Source: Acidobacteriota bacterium
GTDB taxonomy: Bacteria; Acidobacteriota; Terriglobia; 2-12-FULL-54-10
DNA length: 64,000 nt
Direction: 5' to 3'
Assembly (NCBI GenBank): GCA_016191085.1
Contig: JACPPJ010000054.1
Coordinates: 1 to 64,000 of the forward strand
Notes under the pieces: model-generated
Told to the model about the DNA's origin: nothing
What the model saw: only the letters and a program-made list of their open reading frames with translations
The model's database searches: none
Translations under genes and position numbers: made by a program
Part shown: positions 27,265 through 35,843 of the stretch, one piece after another
Layout: each line of letters opens with the position of its first letter
Position numbering within the stretch: the first letter of the stretch is position 1

Positions 27265-27473
27265 GCTTGACTGGTAGCGGAACGGGTTCGGCGGTTGCGA
27301 GAGCGGAAGCAGGCCGGCGAGTGGATCTGTGAGGCCGACGATGAACGCCAACTCCGCTTATCGGCCAAGAATCGCTAGAATGGTAACCACGCCGAAGCTC
27401 ACCATTTCGAAATTGTGTGAAACCCGTTATGATCTAAAGTTTATGGCCACGTTTCAATAGGAGGATTCAGGAC

Positions 27474-29936
27474 TTGTCCGTGCAAACCCTTACTAAATTC
27501 GATCTGGACGCGATGTTCAAACCGCGATCCATTGCCCTGGTCGGCGCCGCCAGAGATTTGACGAAGCTCAGTGGACGGCCTCTTCGCTTTCTCAAGGATT
27601 ATGGCTACCCCGGCAAGATTTATCCCATCAATCCTAATTGCGAGGAAATCGCGGGATTCAAGTGCTATCCCGACCTGAAGAGCGTGCCGGACGACATTGA
27701 CCTAGCGGTCGTGATGCTTCCGGCGAAAGCGGTTCCGGCAGCCATCAAGGAGTGCGCGGCGAAGGGCGTCAAGGCAGCCACCGTTTTCACCGCGGGCTTT
27801 GCCGAAGTGAGCGCCGAAGGCCGGCGCATGCAGGAAGAAATGCGGCAGGCCGCGATCGAGGGCGGCGTAGCTCTTAGTGGCCCCAACTGCGCGGGCTTGG
27901 TGAGCGTGCGCGAGAAGTCCATGGGCACGTTCAACACGGCTATGGACCGCGGCTCGCTGCGGGAAGGTCCGATCAGCTTCGTGGCGCAAAGCGGAGCGCT
28001 GGGGACCTACATGTTCGGCGCCGCACAGGATGCGGGAGTCGGATTCAACTACTGGGTCAGCACGGGAAATGAGGCCGTTTTGGGCCTGCCCGAGTTCGTC
28101 TCCTATTTCATCAAGCAGGAGACCACCAAAGGCATCATCGGCTATATGGAAGACGCGCGCGACGGCGAGGCTTTCAAACGCTGCGCCACTGAGGCGCTGG
28201 TCGCCGGAAAGCCGTTGATCATATTGAAAGTCGGTGTCTCCGACTCCGGCGCCAAGGCCGCAACATCGCACACGGGCGCGCTTGCCGGTTCGGATAAGGT
28301 CTATGACGCTGTGTTTGAACAGTACGGGGTGATTCGCGCGCATGATGTGGAACAGCTCTTTGATTTCGCCACAATCTGCACCGCCCCGCATTACCCCGAA
28401 GGGCCGAACACCGCCATGATGACCATCTCCGGCGGCGCAGGCATCCTGATGTGCGACCGCTGCGAACAGGCGGGACTCAAAGTCGCAACGTTGAAAGATG
28501 AAACCATCGAAGCGCTGCGCCCGGTGCTTCCGGCTTTCGCTTCGCTGGTCAATCCGGTGGACGTTACGGCCGAGCTCGTTGCAACACCTGGGCTGCTGAA
28601 GACGCCTATGGAAATCGTGCTGGCCGATCCCAACGTGGACAGCCTCGTGATATTCCTCGGATTGCAACTCCACACCGGCACCGCGTTAGCGCGCGACATT
28701 GTCGAAGTCGCCAGTAAGACGGACAAGATGGTAGCTGTGAACTGGATCGCTCCGCCAGCCGAGGCCCTAGGAATTTTGCGCGAGAACCACATTCCGGTTT
28801 TCTCAGATCCCGGCCGCGGTATTCGTGCATTGGGAGCGCTGGCGGGATATGTACGCAGACGCGAACGCTTCATGGCTAGGTCGGCGAAAGCAGCAACCGA
28901 GGTCGGTACAGATCGACAGACGCAGGATGAAGCGCGAGCGATCATCCAGACCATACGCCGCGAAGAGCTTGCCTTCCAGAAGATGAGCGAAGCGGAAGGC
29001 AAAGCTATCCTAAGCTTGTATGGTATTCCATCACCGAAACGAACGCTTGCAACAAGTGCCACTCAAGCGGTGAAAGCAGCCGGAGATCTCGGCTTCCCCG
29101 TCGTCATGAAAATTTCATCGCCCGGTATCCCGCATAAAACGGAGGCTGGCGGCGTGCGTCTGGGCATTGCTGATGCGCAACAGGTGTCAAGAGCGTATGA
29201 CGAAATCATCGCGAACGCCAAATCGTACAATCCCAAAGCTAAGCTCGACGGTGTTCTCGTCGAGCAGATGATTACGGGAGGCGTACAGGTGATGGTAGGG
29301 TTCAAGCAGGACGCGCGCTTCGGTCCGGCGGTGACGTTTGGTATGGGCGGTATCTACGTTGAATTAATGGGTGATGTCTCGCTGCGCGTCCTGCCGTTTG
29401 ATGAAGAGGAAGCTCTGGACATGATGCAGGGCACCAAGGTATATCGATTGCTCACCGGCTTTCGCGGCGACAGGCCACGCGACATCGGCGCATTGGCAAA
29501 GGTGATCGTCGCTGTCGGCCGCCTCGCACAGGATTTCAAGGACGAGTTGGTCGAGGTCGATATCAACCCCGTGCTGGTGCTGCCGGAGGGCAAAGGCGTG
29601 GTCGCGGTAGATTCGCTAATGGTACTGGAATCGGCTACGACTAAAATGGTTCGGAAGTTCGCTTCCAAGGTACGGAAAGAGCTTGGGGCACAAAGAGTCA
29701 TCCTCTTTGGCAGTCACGTCACGGGCGACAACTCGAAATCTAGCGATTTTGATTTCATCATCGTGAGCGAAAAATTCCAAGGCAAGCATTTATCGGAAAG
29801 ACCGTCGGACACCTATCCATTATGGGAGGAAGCTGCGGGTACTAAGGTAAAATGTTACACGCCGGACGAATTCGCAACAGAGTTGAAGCAGGATGGATTT
29901 GTTCAGTCAGCGGTTCGCGAAGGCATCGAATTGTAA
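27474..29936 (+). CDS. ADP-forming acyl-CoA (acetate-CoA) synthetase fused to a nucleotidyltransferase domain
   Basis: 820 residues. TTG is the start, nine bases after AGGAGG. The alpha part has a CoA-binding Rossmann domain (about 10-105) and the phosphohistidine loop TSHTGAL (His266). The beta part is an ATP-grasp domain (about 503-718; KISSPGIPHKTEAGG). This architecture interconverts acyl-CoA, ADP and phosphate with the free acid, CoA and ATP. Beyond residue 725 there is an added domain with GSHVTG (746-751) and DFDFI (758-762), the GSx(n)DxD signature of minimal nucleotidyltransferases. The family normally ends near 700-720, so this is a fusion. The domain may regulate by nucleotidylation or be the result of a gene fusion. 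The SDR follows 21 bases later. Confidence 0.88.
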   Translation: MSVQTLTKFDLDAMFKPRSIALVGAARDLTKLSGRPLRFLKDYGYPGKIYPINPNCEEIAGFKCYPDLKSVPDDIDLAVVMLPAKAVPAAIKECAAKGVKAATVFTAGFAEVSAEGRRMQEEMRQAAIEGGVALSGPNCAGLVSVREKSMGTFNTAMDRGSLREGPISFVAQSGALGTYMFGAAQDAGVGFNYWVSTGNEAVLGLPEFVSYFIKQETTKGIIGYMEDARDGEAFKRCATEALVAGKPLIILKVGVSDSGAKAATSHTGALAGSDKVYDAVFEQYGVIRAHDVEQLFDFATICTAPHYPEGPNTAMMTISGGAGILMCDRCEQAGLKVATLKDETIEALRPVLPAFASLVNPVDVTAELVATPGLLKTPMEIVLADPNVDSLVIFLGLQLHTGTALARDIVEVASKTDKMVAVNWIAPPAEALGILRENHIPVFSDPGRGIRALGALAGYVRRRERFMARSAKAATEVGTDRQTQDEARAIIQTIRREELAFQKMSEAEGKAILSLYGIPSPKRTLATSATQAVKAAGDLGFPVVMKISSPGIPHKTEAGGVRLGIADAQQVSRAYDEIIANAKSYNPKAKLDGVLVEQMITGGVQVMVGFKQDARFGPAVTFGMGGIYVELMGDVSLRVLPFDEEEALDMMQGTKVYRLLTGFRGDRPRDIGALAKVIVAVGRLAQDFKDELVEVDINPVLVLPEGKGVVAVDSLMVLESATTKMVRKFASKVRKELGAQRVILFGSHVTGDNSKSSDFDFIIVSEKFQGKHLSERPSDTYPLWEEAAGTKVKCYTPDEFATELKQDGFVQSAVREGIEL

Positions 29937-29957
29937 GGAATCTTCCCCGACCAGCAG

Positions 29958-30656
29958 ATGAAGCTCTCCAACAGGGTCGCCCTCATCACGGGTGGCGGCA
30001 GAGGGATCGGCCGCGCCGTCGCCATGGCGTACGCGCGCGAGGGCGCTAAGGTTGCCATCTGTGCGCGAACCGCTGCTGAGATCGAGAAAGCAGTAGCTGA
30101 TATCCGTGCTCTTGGCGATTGCGAAGGCTGGGTCTGCGATGTGTCCTCAGAAGAGTCGGTAAAGGAGTTCGTGACCGCTGCGCGCAGCAGGTTCGGAGAT
30201 ATAAACGTGCTCGTCAACAATGCCGGCGTAATGATCCGTCCTGCTCCCGTCACCAGCATTGACATCCGAAAATGGGACTACACCATGGCCGTGAATGTTC
30301 GCGGCGTGTTCCTGGTAACACAAGCCGTGTTGCCGATGATGATCAAACAGAAGTCCGGCGCAATCATTAACCTCTCATCCGATCTGGGGCGCGGCGGCTA
30401 CGCCAACTTCGCAGCCTACGCGACCTCAAAATGGGCCGTGGAAGGTTTCACGCAAACGCTTGCCGCCGAAGTCCGGCCCTACAACATCCGCGCCAATACC
30501 GTCTCTCCAGGCGTGGTTGCCACTAAGATGACCGGCTACAGCGGCAGCGAACCGGAGTCGGTCACCGACCTGTTCGTTTATCTCGCCTCCGATGAAAGCA
30601 AAGGAATCACCGGAAAAATGCTGGACATTTCGCACTGGAAGTCGCAGTTGCGCTAA
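29958..30656 (+). CDS. short-chain dehydrogenase/reductase
   Basis: 232 residues. A classical SDR with the cofactor motif TGGGRGIGRA (11-20), NNAG (about 87-90), catalytic Ser in NLSSD and YATSK (about 153-157). The final PGVVATKM and LASDESKGITGKMLDISHW segments are usual. Acts on an unknown alcohol/ketone pair with NAD(P)H; the Arg at the end of the first strand (CAR) hints at NADP but is not decisive. It lies 21 bases behind the acyl-CoA synthetase, probably in one transcript. Confidence 0.85.
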   Translation: MKLSNRVALITGGGRGIGRAVAMAYAREGAKVAICARTAAEIEKAVADIRALGDCEGWVCDVSSEESVKEFVTAARSRFGDINVLVNNAGVMIRPAPVTSIDIRKWDYTMAVNVRGVFLVTQAVLPMMIKQKSGAIINLSSDLGRGGYANFAAYATSKWAVEGFTQTLAAEVRPYNIRANTVSPGVVATKMTGYSGSEPESVTDLFVYLASDESKGITGKMLDISHWKSQLR

Positions 30657-30718
30657 CGTGATTCGTATTTTTTCTCCGCCGCGAAGGCCAGCAGGATTGC
30701 CGATGCCCCTAAATCGTA

Positions 30719-30750
30719 GTCTGCTCTCTGTGTGTGCTCTGTGGTAAAAC
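30719..30750. repeat. intergenic CCACAGAG-type repeat fragment
   Basis: On the minus strand this reads ACCACAGAGCACACAGAGAG. A related sequence (CCACAGAGGCACAGAGCACC) lies at 41590-41609 between two genes of the lipid operon. The shared core CCACAGAG..CACAGAG points to a dispersed non-coding repeat. Confidence 0.4.
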
Positions 30751-30801
30751 GTCTCTCCTCCGTTGTGCTACTCTACTCATTAACCGACCACGAAAGCAAC
30801 C

Positions 30802-31932
30802 ATGCGGCTCAAAGATTTCGATTACCATCTCCCTCCTGACCTCATCGCGCAGCATCCGGCGCCGGATCGCGCCGATTCTCGCATGCTGGTGCTCGACCGC
30901 GCGGCGGGCACATTTCGCGACTCCTGTTTTCGCGAACTTGCTCAGATTTTGCAACCAGGAGATGTTCTGGCGGTAAACAATTCGCGAGTACTGCCGGCGC
31001 GGCTTTTCGGGCATCGCGTCGGCGTGCGCTCTCTGCCAATCGGAAAGAAGAACCCGGCGCGACGTGAATACCTTACGACAGAAATTGAGGTATTGCTGGC
31101 GCGTCAGTTGGACGAGCGCACCTGGGAAGCACTAGTGCGGCCGGGGCGCAAGATTCGAACTGGGGAGAAGATCGTATTTGAGTCCCCGACGCACCCGCTC
31201 TCTCACGGTCGCGGCTCTGAAACGGGTTCCGGCACGACTCTGGAGGCGGAGGTCGTCGGGCGCGGCGAGTACGGACTACGGGTCCTCCGGTTTCCTGAAG
31301 GCGTGTCGTTTACCGAGCGCCTGGAAAAAATCGGCCACGTACCGCTGCCGCCCTATATTCATCGCGCCGACCAACAGGAGGACCGGGCGCGATACCAGAC
31401 GGTCTACGCGCGTGAGCGGGGATCGGTCGCCGCGCCCACGGCCGGACTGCACTTTACCGAAGAGATGTTAAGGCAGCTTGAGCAGCGCGGCATCGAGCGC
31501 GTCGAGATCACACTGCATATCGGTTTGGGAACCTTTCAGCCCATCCACACAGAAGAGATCACCGATCACCAAATGCATCCCGAATCATTCACGGTCTCAC
31601 CCGATGCGGCCGAGAGGCTGAATCGCGCATTGAGGGAGAAGCGTCGTATCGTGGCTGTGGGCACCACTACCGTTCGCACACTCGAGCACTTGGCCGCTGA
31701 ACACGACGGCACGATCGTGCCCAGCTCCGGCGAAACACGCCTGTTCATACTGACTGGATTTCAGTTTCGAGTGATCGGCGGGTTGCTGACGAACTTCCAT
31801 CTGCCACGGACGACGCTGCTCATGTTGGTATCGGCTTTCGCCGGCCGCGAATTGGTGCTGAAGGCATACGAGCACGCTGTCCAGGAGCGTTATCGCTTCT
31901 ACTCCTACGGCGATTGCATGCTGATCTTGTGA
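30802..31932 (+). CDS. queA: S-adenosylmethionine:tRNA ribosyltransferase-isomerase
   Basis: 376 residues. It transfers and isomerises the ribosyl group of S-adenosylmethionine onto preQ1-modified tRNA, making epoxyqueuosine. Family blocks are present: DFDYHLPPDLIAQHPA at the N-terminus, GDVLAVNNSRVLPAR, APTAGLHFT, GLGTFQPI, and the C-terminal TNFHLPRTTLLMLVSAFAG. It is about 20 residues longer than the E. coli enzyme. The excess falls near residues 130-146 (HPLSHGRGSE), encoded by the same dispersed repeat that appears in queG. The downstream queG at 62667 performs the next step; tgt is not in the window. Confidence 0.95.
   Translation: MRLKDFDYHLPPDLIAQHPAPDRADSRMLVLDRAAGTFRDSCFRELAQILQPGDVLAVNNSRVLPARLFGHRVGVRSLPIGKKNPARREYLTTEIEVLLARQLDERTWEALVRPGRKIRTGEKIVFESPTHPLSHGRGSETGSGTTLEAEVVGRGEYGLRVLRFPEGVSFTERLEKIGHVPLPPYIHRADQQEDRARYQTVYARERGSVAAPTAGLHFTEEMLRQLEQRGIERVEITLHIGLGTFQPIHTEEITDHQMHPESFTVSPDAAERLNRALREKRRIVAVGTTTVRTLEHLAAEHDGTIVPSSGETRLFILTGFQFRVIGGLLTNFHLPRTTLLMLVSAFAGRELVLKAYEHAVQERYRFYSYGDCMLIL
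31192..31218 (-). repeat. dispersed intragenic repeat, copy in queA
   Basis: On the minus strand this reads CAGAGCCGCGACCGTGAGAG followed by AGCGGGTG. It matches 25 of 27 bases of the copy in queG (63499-63525), in the opposite orientation. It is in frame and encodes HPLSHGRGSE within QueA, outside the conserved blocks. Confidence 0.8.
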
Positions 31933-32064
31933 CCGCCCTCGCAAAGCAGCCATTCGAGAGTACTGCACCGAATCGGCCAGTTTTGGCACGCAGTGACCCA
32001 GATGCTACTATGACGCGCAGATGGGCGTGGAGAAGTTGCAAACATATCGACTGGAGCGGAAACT

Positions 32065-33519
32065 TTGGCGTACCAGGATTTGAGGGAGTTCGTTCAGGCA
32101 CTAGGCAAAGCTGGCGAGTTGAAGCGCATCAAAGTTGAAGTAGATCCCATTCTGGAAATCTCGGAGATCGCCGACCGCGTGTCCAAGAGCGGCGGGCCTG
32201 CCCTGCTATTCGAAAGCGTGAAGAACAGCAGCATTCCGGTGCTCATCAACGCCTTCGGTTCGTCGCGCCGAATGCAGATGGCGCTGGGAGTGAAGTCGCT
32301 TGAAGACATCTCTCGCCGCATCCGCGACCTGCTGACGATGAAACCGCCAGAGGGAATCCTGGACAAGCTGATGATGCTGCCTCTGCTCGCCGAGGTAGGT
32401 TCCTTCTTTCCAAAGCGCGTCAACGACGGCCCTGCCCACGAGGTAATCCTGCAAGACCAGTTCTCGCTGTTGGACCTACCTATCCTGCAATGTTGGCCTC
32501 AGGACGGCGGACGCACCATCACTTTCCCCGTGGTATTCTCACGCGATCCCAACACCGGCAAGCGAAACTGTGGCATGTACCGGATGCAGGTCTACGATGA
32601 GCGCACCACCGCCATGCACTGGCAGATCCATAAGCAGGGCGCAGAGCATTTCCGCCGCGCGTCAAAGGAAGCCGCCTCCAAGGTGCGGATGGATGTCGCA
32701 GTGGCGATCGGAACCGACCCGGCTGTCACCTTCTCCGCGATCGCGCCGCTGCCTCCCGACCTCGATGAGATGCTGTTCGCCGGTTTCCTTCGTTCGAAGC
32801 CCGTGGAGATGATGCGCTGCAAGACAGTGGACCTGGAGGTTCCTGCGAACGCCGAGATCACTCTGGAGGGGTACGTGGATCTGAACGAGCGGCGCACTGA
32901 AGGCCCATTCGGCGATCACACCGGATTTTACTCGCTGCCGGATGAGTATCCAGTGTTTCATGTGAGCTGCATGACGCATCGCAAGAATCCCATCTACTCG
33001 ACGACGCTGGTCGGGCCTCCTCCCATGGAAGACTGCTATATGGGGCGCGCGGTCGAGCGCATTTTCCTGCCGCTGATGCAGCTCCAATTGCCGGAAATTA
33101 CGGACGTTCACCTGCCGTTTGAAGGCATTTTCCACAACCTGATGCTGATCTCGATTCGTAAAGTATACCCGGGCCATGCGCGAAAGGTGATGAATGCGAT
33201 TTGGTCACTCGGCCAGGCGATGTGCACAAAGTGCATCGTCGTAGTGGACGATGACGTGGACGTGCAGAACGTACGCGAAGTGGTCTGGAAAGCACTGAAC
33301 AACATCGACCCCGAACGCGATATCCAGTTTGTAATGGGGCCAATCGATTCTCTTGACCACGCCAGCCGGTTGCCGAACTACGGTTCGAAGATGGGAATAG
33401 ACGCCACGCGCAAATGGCCCGGCGAAGGATTCCAAAGGCCGTGGCCCGATGAACTCCGCATGGATCCGGGGATCAAGGCAATGGTGGACGCGAAATGGGA
33501 CAAGCTGGGATTGAAGTGA
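32065..33519 (+). CDS. UbiD-family prenylated-FMN decarboxylase
   Basis: 484 residues. TTG is the likely start, eight bases after GGAG. The family segments are MAYQDLREFVQALGKAGELKRI at the N-terminus, a CGMYRMQV region, and EGPFGDHTGFYS (about 280-291), which contains catalytic residues of the E-R-E network. UbiD enzymes reversibly decarboxylate aromatic or alpha,beta-unsaturated acids using prenylated FMN made by UbiX. Full length fits a ubiquinone/menaquinone-type UbiD, but the substrate cannot be fixed from sequence. No ubiX is in the window. It follows queA by 132 bases in the same direction. Confidence 0.9.
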   Translation: MAYQDLREFVQALGKAGELKRIKVEVDPILEISEIADRVSKSGGPALLFESVKNSSIPVLINAFGSSRRMQMALGVKSLEDISRRIRDLLTMKPPEGILDKLMMLPLLAEVGSFFPKRVNDGPAHEVILQDQFSLLDLPILQCWPQDGGRTITFPVVFSRDPNTGKRNCGMYRMQVYDERTTAMHWQIHKQGAEHFRRASKEAASKVRMDVAVAIGTDPAVTFSAIAPLPPDLDEMLFAGFLRSKPVEMMRCKTVDLEVPANAEITLEGYVDLNERRTEGPFGDHTGFYSLPDEYPVFHVSCMTHRKNPIYSTTLVGPPPMEDCYMGRAVERIFLPLMQLQLPEITDVHLPFEGIFHNLMLISIRKVYPGHARKVMNAIWSLGQAMCTKCIVVVDDDVDVQNVREVVWKALNNIDPERDIQFVMGPIDSLDHASRLPNYGSKMGIDATRKWPGEGFQRPWPDELRMDPGIKAMVDAKWDKLGLK

Positions 33520-33557
33520 CGAGTGACAGATGCCTCACGTAGCGGCGACCAGCCGGG

Positions 33558-34202
33558 TCACACTGCGTCTGAGCTCGATTTCGCTTGACGTGCAGTTTCA
33601 GGCGCAGAGCATTTCCGCGAGCGCCGCACAATGTAAACAACAGCAATGCTGGCGATGACAACGATCATCCCACAGAACACGTAGGGACCCACCTTTAGCA
33701 GTACAGGCCATATTTTGTTCCCGTAGCGGACGGCCAGGATGCCTTGAGCGGAGTAGCGGATGCCGCGGCCGATGACGACCGCCGCGACGAACCTGTCGAA
33801 CCTGGCCTTTCCCAAACCTGCTGCGATCACCACTGATTTGAAAGGCATGGGAGGCGGCAGCACCGAGCCAACGAGCACCGCTAAGAACCCGTATTTGTCC
33901 ACGAATCGCCGGATCCGCGGCAAGTCCTTGTACCTGGGGTTAGTTTCAACGAACTTCTCCTCGCTCCATCGAGCCACAGAGTAGAGTATGCAACAGCCGA
34001 GCAGCGATCCGGCTACGGCGGAAACGATGTAATACGGCATTCGGTGAGGCTGTAAAACGGAGAGCGTAATTAGCCACAGATCGACGGCTTCCGGCAATGG
34101 CACGAATGAGGAGTCCATGGCAGCCGCAACGAACAGTCCTTGCCCACCTAAAGGCAGGAGAACCTTAGCCGCCCAGTCCGCCAGTCTAGATATAAACCAC
34201 AC
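33558..34202 (-). CDS. VTT (DedA/YqaA-like) membrane protein
   Basis: 214 residues, with hydrophobic segments at about 12-30, 37-70, 105-135 and 170-195. The conserved parts are FVPLPEAVDLWLITLSV with the Glu typical of this family, and GSVLPPPMPFKSVVIAAG with the G(x)RF-like loop. VTT/DedA proteins are inner-membrane lipid scramblase-like proteins, several of which recycle undecaprenyl phosphate. The basic tail (RRSRK...) is cytoplasmic by the positive-inside rule. No functional partner is adjacent. Confidence 0.82.
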   Translation of the reverse strand: MWFISRLADWAAKVLLPLGGQGLFVAAAMDSSFVPLPEAVDLWLITLSVLQPHRMPYYIVSAVAGSLLGCCILYSVARWSEEKFVETNPRYKDLPRIRRFVDKYGFLAVLVGSVLPPPMPFKSVVIAAGLGKARFDRFVAAVVIGRGIRYSAQGILAVRYGNKIWPVLLKVGPYVFCGMIVVIASIAVVYIVRRSRKCSAPETARQAKSSSDAV

Positions 34203-34289
34203 ACTAGCCTCTAATGACGACTCTCAATGTATGCAATTGCAAGCGACGGGACCTGAAACGGGCGCGGCCAAATACGTCGGGCGGCGCGT

Positions 34290-34628
34290 TCAACGGAAGC
34301 TTTGCACTGCGGTGTTTTCGTCGTCGAACACTTCAAACAATGTAAGCAGTTTCGCGATCTGTAGCAGATCGCGCACCTTCTTAGGTAAGTTTAGCAGTTT
34401 GAGGTGGCCTTGTCGGTCGCGAAGGTAGGTGTAACCGCTGACGATTGTGCCTAGGCCGGAGCTATCTACGTAACTGACGGCGGCAAGATTCAGCAGAATT
34501 TTGGTGCGGCGCTGCCGGACGAAATCGGCCAGCGCCTCCTGAAGCACCTCACAGCCTTCGCCCAGAACAATACGGCCGCTCAAATCGAGGACCGTCACCC
34601 CATCCACTTGCCGGCTGGATGCCATCAC
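34290..34628 (-). CDS. STAS-domain anti-anti-sigma factor
   Basis: 112 residues, a complete STAS domain. The phosphorylatable Ser lies in SYVDSSGLGTIV (about residues 55-66), the normal site in SpoIIAA/RsbV proteins. It would release a sigma factor (or other partner) from the kinase encoded just upstream. Its ATG overlaps the stop of that kinase gene by four bases (ATGA), so the two are made together. Confidence 0.9.
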   Translation of the reverse strand: MMASSRQVDGVTVLDLSGRIVLGEGCEVLQEALADFVRQRRTKILLNLAAVSYVDSSGLGTIVSGYTYLRDRQGHLKLLNLPKKVRDLLQIAKLLTLFEVFDDENTAVQSFR

Positions 34629-35104
34629 CAGCGCGTCCTCTTCAAAGGCGCAGCGGTGATTCGTTTAATAAGTGTAATTTCCATTCCGCGCGACTCGGAG
34701 CGCCGCATGATCACGTCATCCATGCATGACTTCACGATGAAGAGTCCCCGCCCGGACTCGTTCAGCAACTGGTCGGGCAACAGCGGATCGGGGAGCGAAT
34801 CGGGATCAAATCCATCGCCCTCGTCTCTAATGCAGACGATCAAACCCGTATCGTTCAACTCCGCCGTCAACTGCACCTTCTTGGTCAGGTCCAGGCGATT
34901 GCCATGCACGATCGCGTTTGCAACCGATTCGCGAACAGCTAGGCCGACCTGCTCGCATATCAACTCGCCGGCAACCCTGGCGCAAAACTCCATCACCATG
35001 GATTCGGCGACATCGGCACTTTGAACCCGGCTGTCGAGCGACGTGCTGATGCGCCGGATACGTCCTTTCCCCTCATTCCACTGATGCTCAAAGCGGACGG
35101 CCAT
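34625..35104 (-). CDS. anti-sigma serine kinase (RsbW/SpoIIAB-like ATPase)
   Basis: 159 residues with a GHKL ATPase fold. The N-box is ESVANAIVHGN (about 60-70), the G1 box is RDEGDGFDP, and the G2-like segment is ESGRGLFIVKSCMDDV. It should phosphorylate the STAS protein encoded directly downstream, and bind an unknown sigma factor or other regulator. The pair has no sigma factor beside it, as in many Acidobacteria where RsbW-like kinases act in partner-switch systems. Confidence 0.9.
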   Translation of the reverse strand: MAVRFEHQWNEGKGRIRRISTSLDSRVQSADVAESMVMEFCARVAGELICEQVGLAVRESVANAIVHGNRLDLTKKVQLTAELNDTGLIVCIRDEGDGFDPDSLPDPLLPDQLLNESGRGLFIVKSCMDDVIMRRSESRGMEITLIKRITAAPLKRTRW

Positions 35105-35190
35105 AGGTAATTGATTCCCCGGGATTCAGATTGATTAAAGGCGCAGAACGCGCGAAGAACCAGTTTACAGAACAGAATAACGCTACTCCC

Positions 35191-35264
35191 GCCAATAGCC
35201 AATAGCCAATGACGAGTAGCGAATAAACGAGTCGCTCTTGGCCTATGGCTAATTGGCTATTGGC
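35191..35264. repeat. inverted repeat of GCCAATAGCCAAT
   Basis: GCCAATAGCCAAT (35191-35203), itself part of a tandem GCCAATA repeat, is inverted as ATTGGCTATTGGC (35252-35264), a perfect 13-base match around a 48-base centre. The right arm reaches to seven bases from the DUF3501 stop codon. It could form a hairpin that ends that transcript, but it lacks a T-tract. Confidence 0.6.
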
Positions 35265-35270
35265 CTCTCG

Positions 35271-35843
35271 CTATTTGCTCAAATCAGAGGCTAATTCTTC
35301 CAGTTCGGCAGACGTTAACGCACGCGAGCACTTGTAGTGAGGATGGTCGATGAGCAAAACGGCGCCGTCTCGCCAGCACCGGATTTGTTGGTCAGTCAAA
35401 GGAAATTTCGCGTATTGAACCGAGCTGATCCGGTCAGTGGATATCTGGCGGGTATCGAAGCGCGCAGGAGTGCGCTCGGCGCCGCACACCTGTAACCAAA
35501 CGTGATTCTCGAGTCCAAGCAGTTCGCGCAGCTTCACGTCGCGCTCATTCGCCGAAGGGTACGCAATCAGCATGGTAGCGGACAACTCGCCGTCGCTTGG
35601 AATCAGTTCGTTGTACGTGTCGAGCTCGTGCTGGACATCTTCTGTCTTCGCGATGCGCTCGATGCGGAGCATCTCCTGTATCTGATATCGAACGGTGTCA
35701 CGGTTCTCAAAAAGGAAGATGATGTGCTCTCCCGCTTCGATGCGGCGGCGATCCTTGAGCGCCATGATCGCGGGCCGCCACTGCTCGCGTTCCAATTCGT
35801 AGTCGGCGATGTTCTTAATCTCCGCCAGTTTCAGAGGTTTCAT
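35271..35843 (-). CDS. DUF3501 family protein
   Basis: 190 residues from the ATG beginning MKPLKLAEIKNIADYELER; the open frame extends 54 codons upstream inside the FeS protein gene and is not credible there. Family blocks include RRRIEAGEHIIFLFENRDTVRYQIQEMLRIER and ELNAxL-like ELIPSDGELSATM. The function is unknown. The family is repeatedly found next to rubrerythrin and a CCG-domain FeS protein, exactly as here, so a role in peroxide or oxidative defence is likely (inference). It overlaps the FeS gene by 29 bases and is the last gene of the operon starting at the fur-type gene. Confidence 0.8.
   Translation of the reverse strand: MKPLKLAEIKNIADYELEREQWRPAIMALKDRRRIEAGEHIIFLFENRDTVRYQIQEMLRIERIAKTEDVQHELDTYNELIPSDGELSATMLIAYPSANERDVKLRELLGLENHVWLQVCGAERTPARFDTRQISTDRISSVQYAKFPLTDQQIRCWRDGAVLLIDHPHYKCSRALTSAELEELASDLSK

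Noticed and set aside
27474..29936. Toxin-antitoxin module suggested by the MNT-like nucleotidyltransferase motif
   Set aside because: There is no HEPN partner beside it and the domain is fused in frame to a metabolic enzyme with no stop between.
34290..35104. A nearby sigma factor controlled by the STAS/kinase pair
   Set aside because: No sigma-factor gene is found in the surrounding 5 kb on either strand; the pair is reported without a target.
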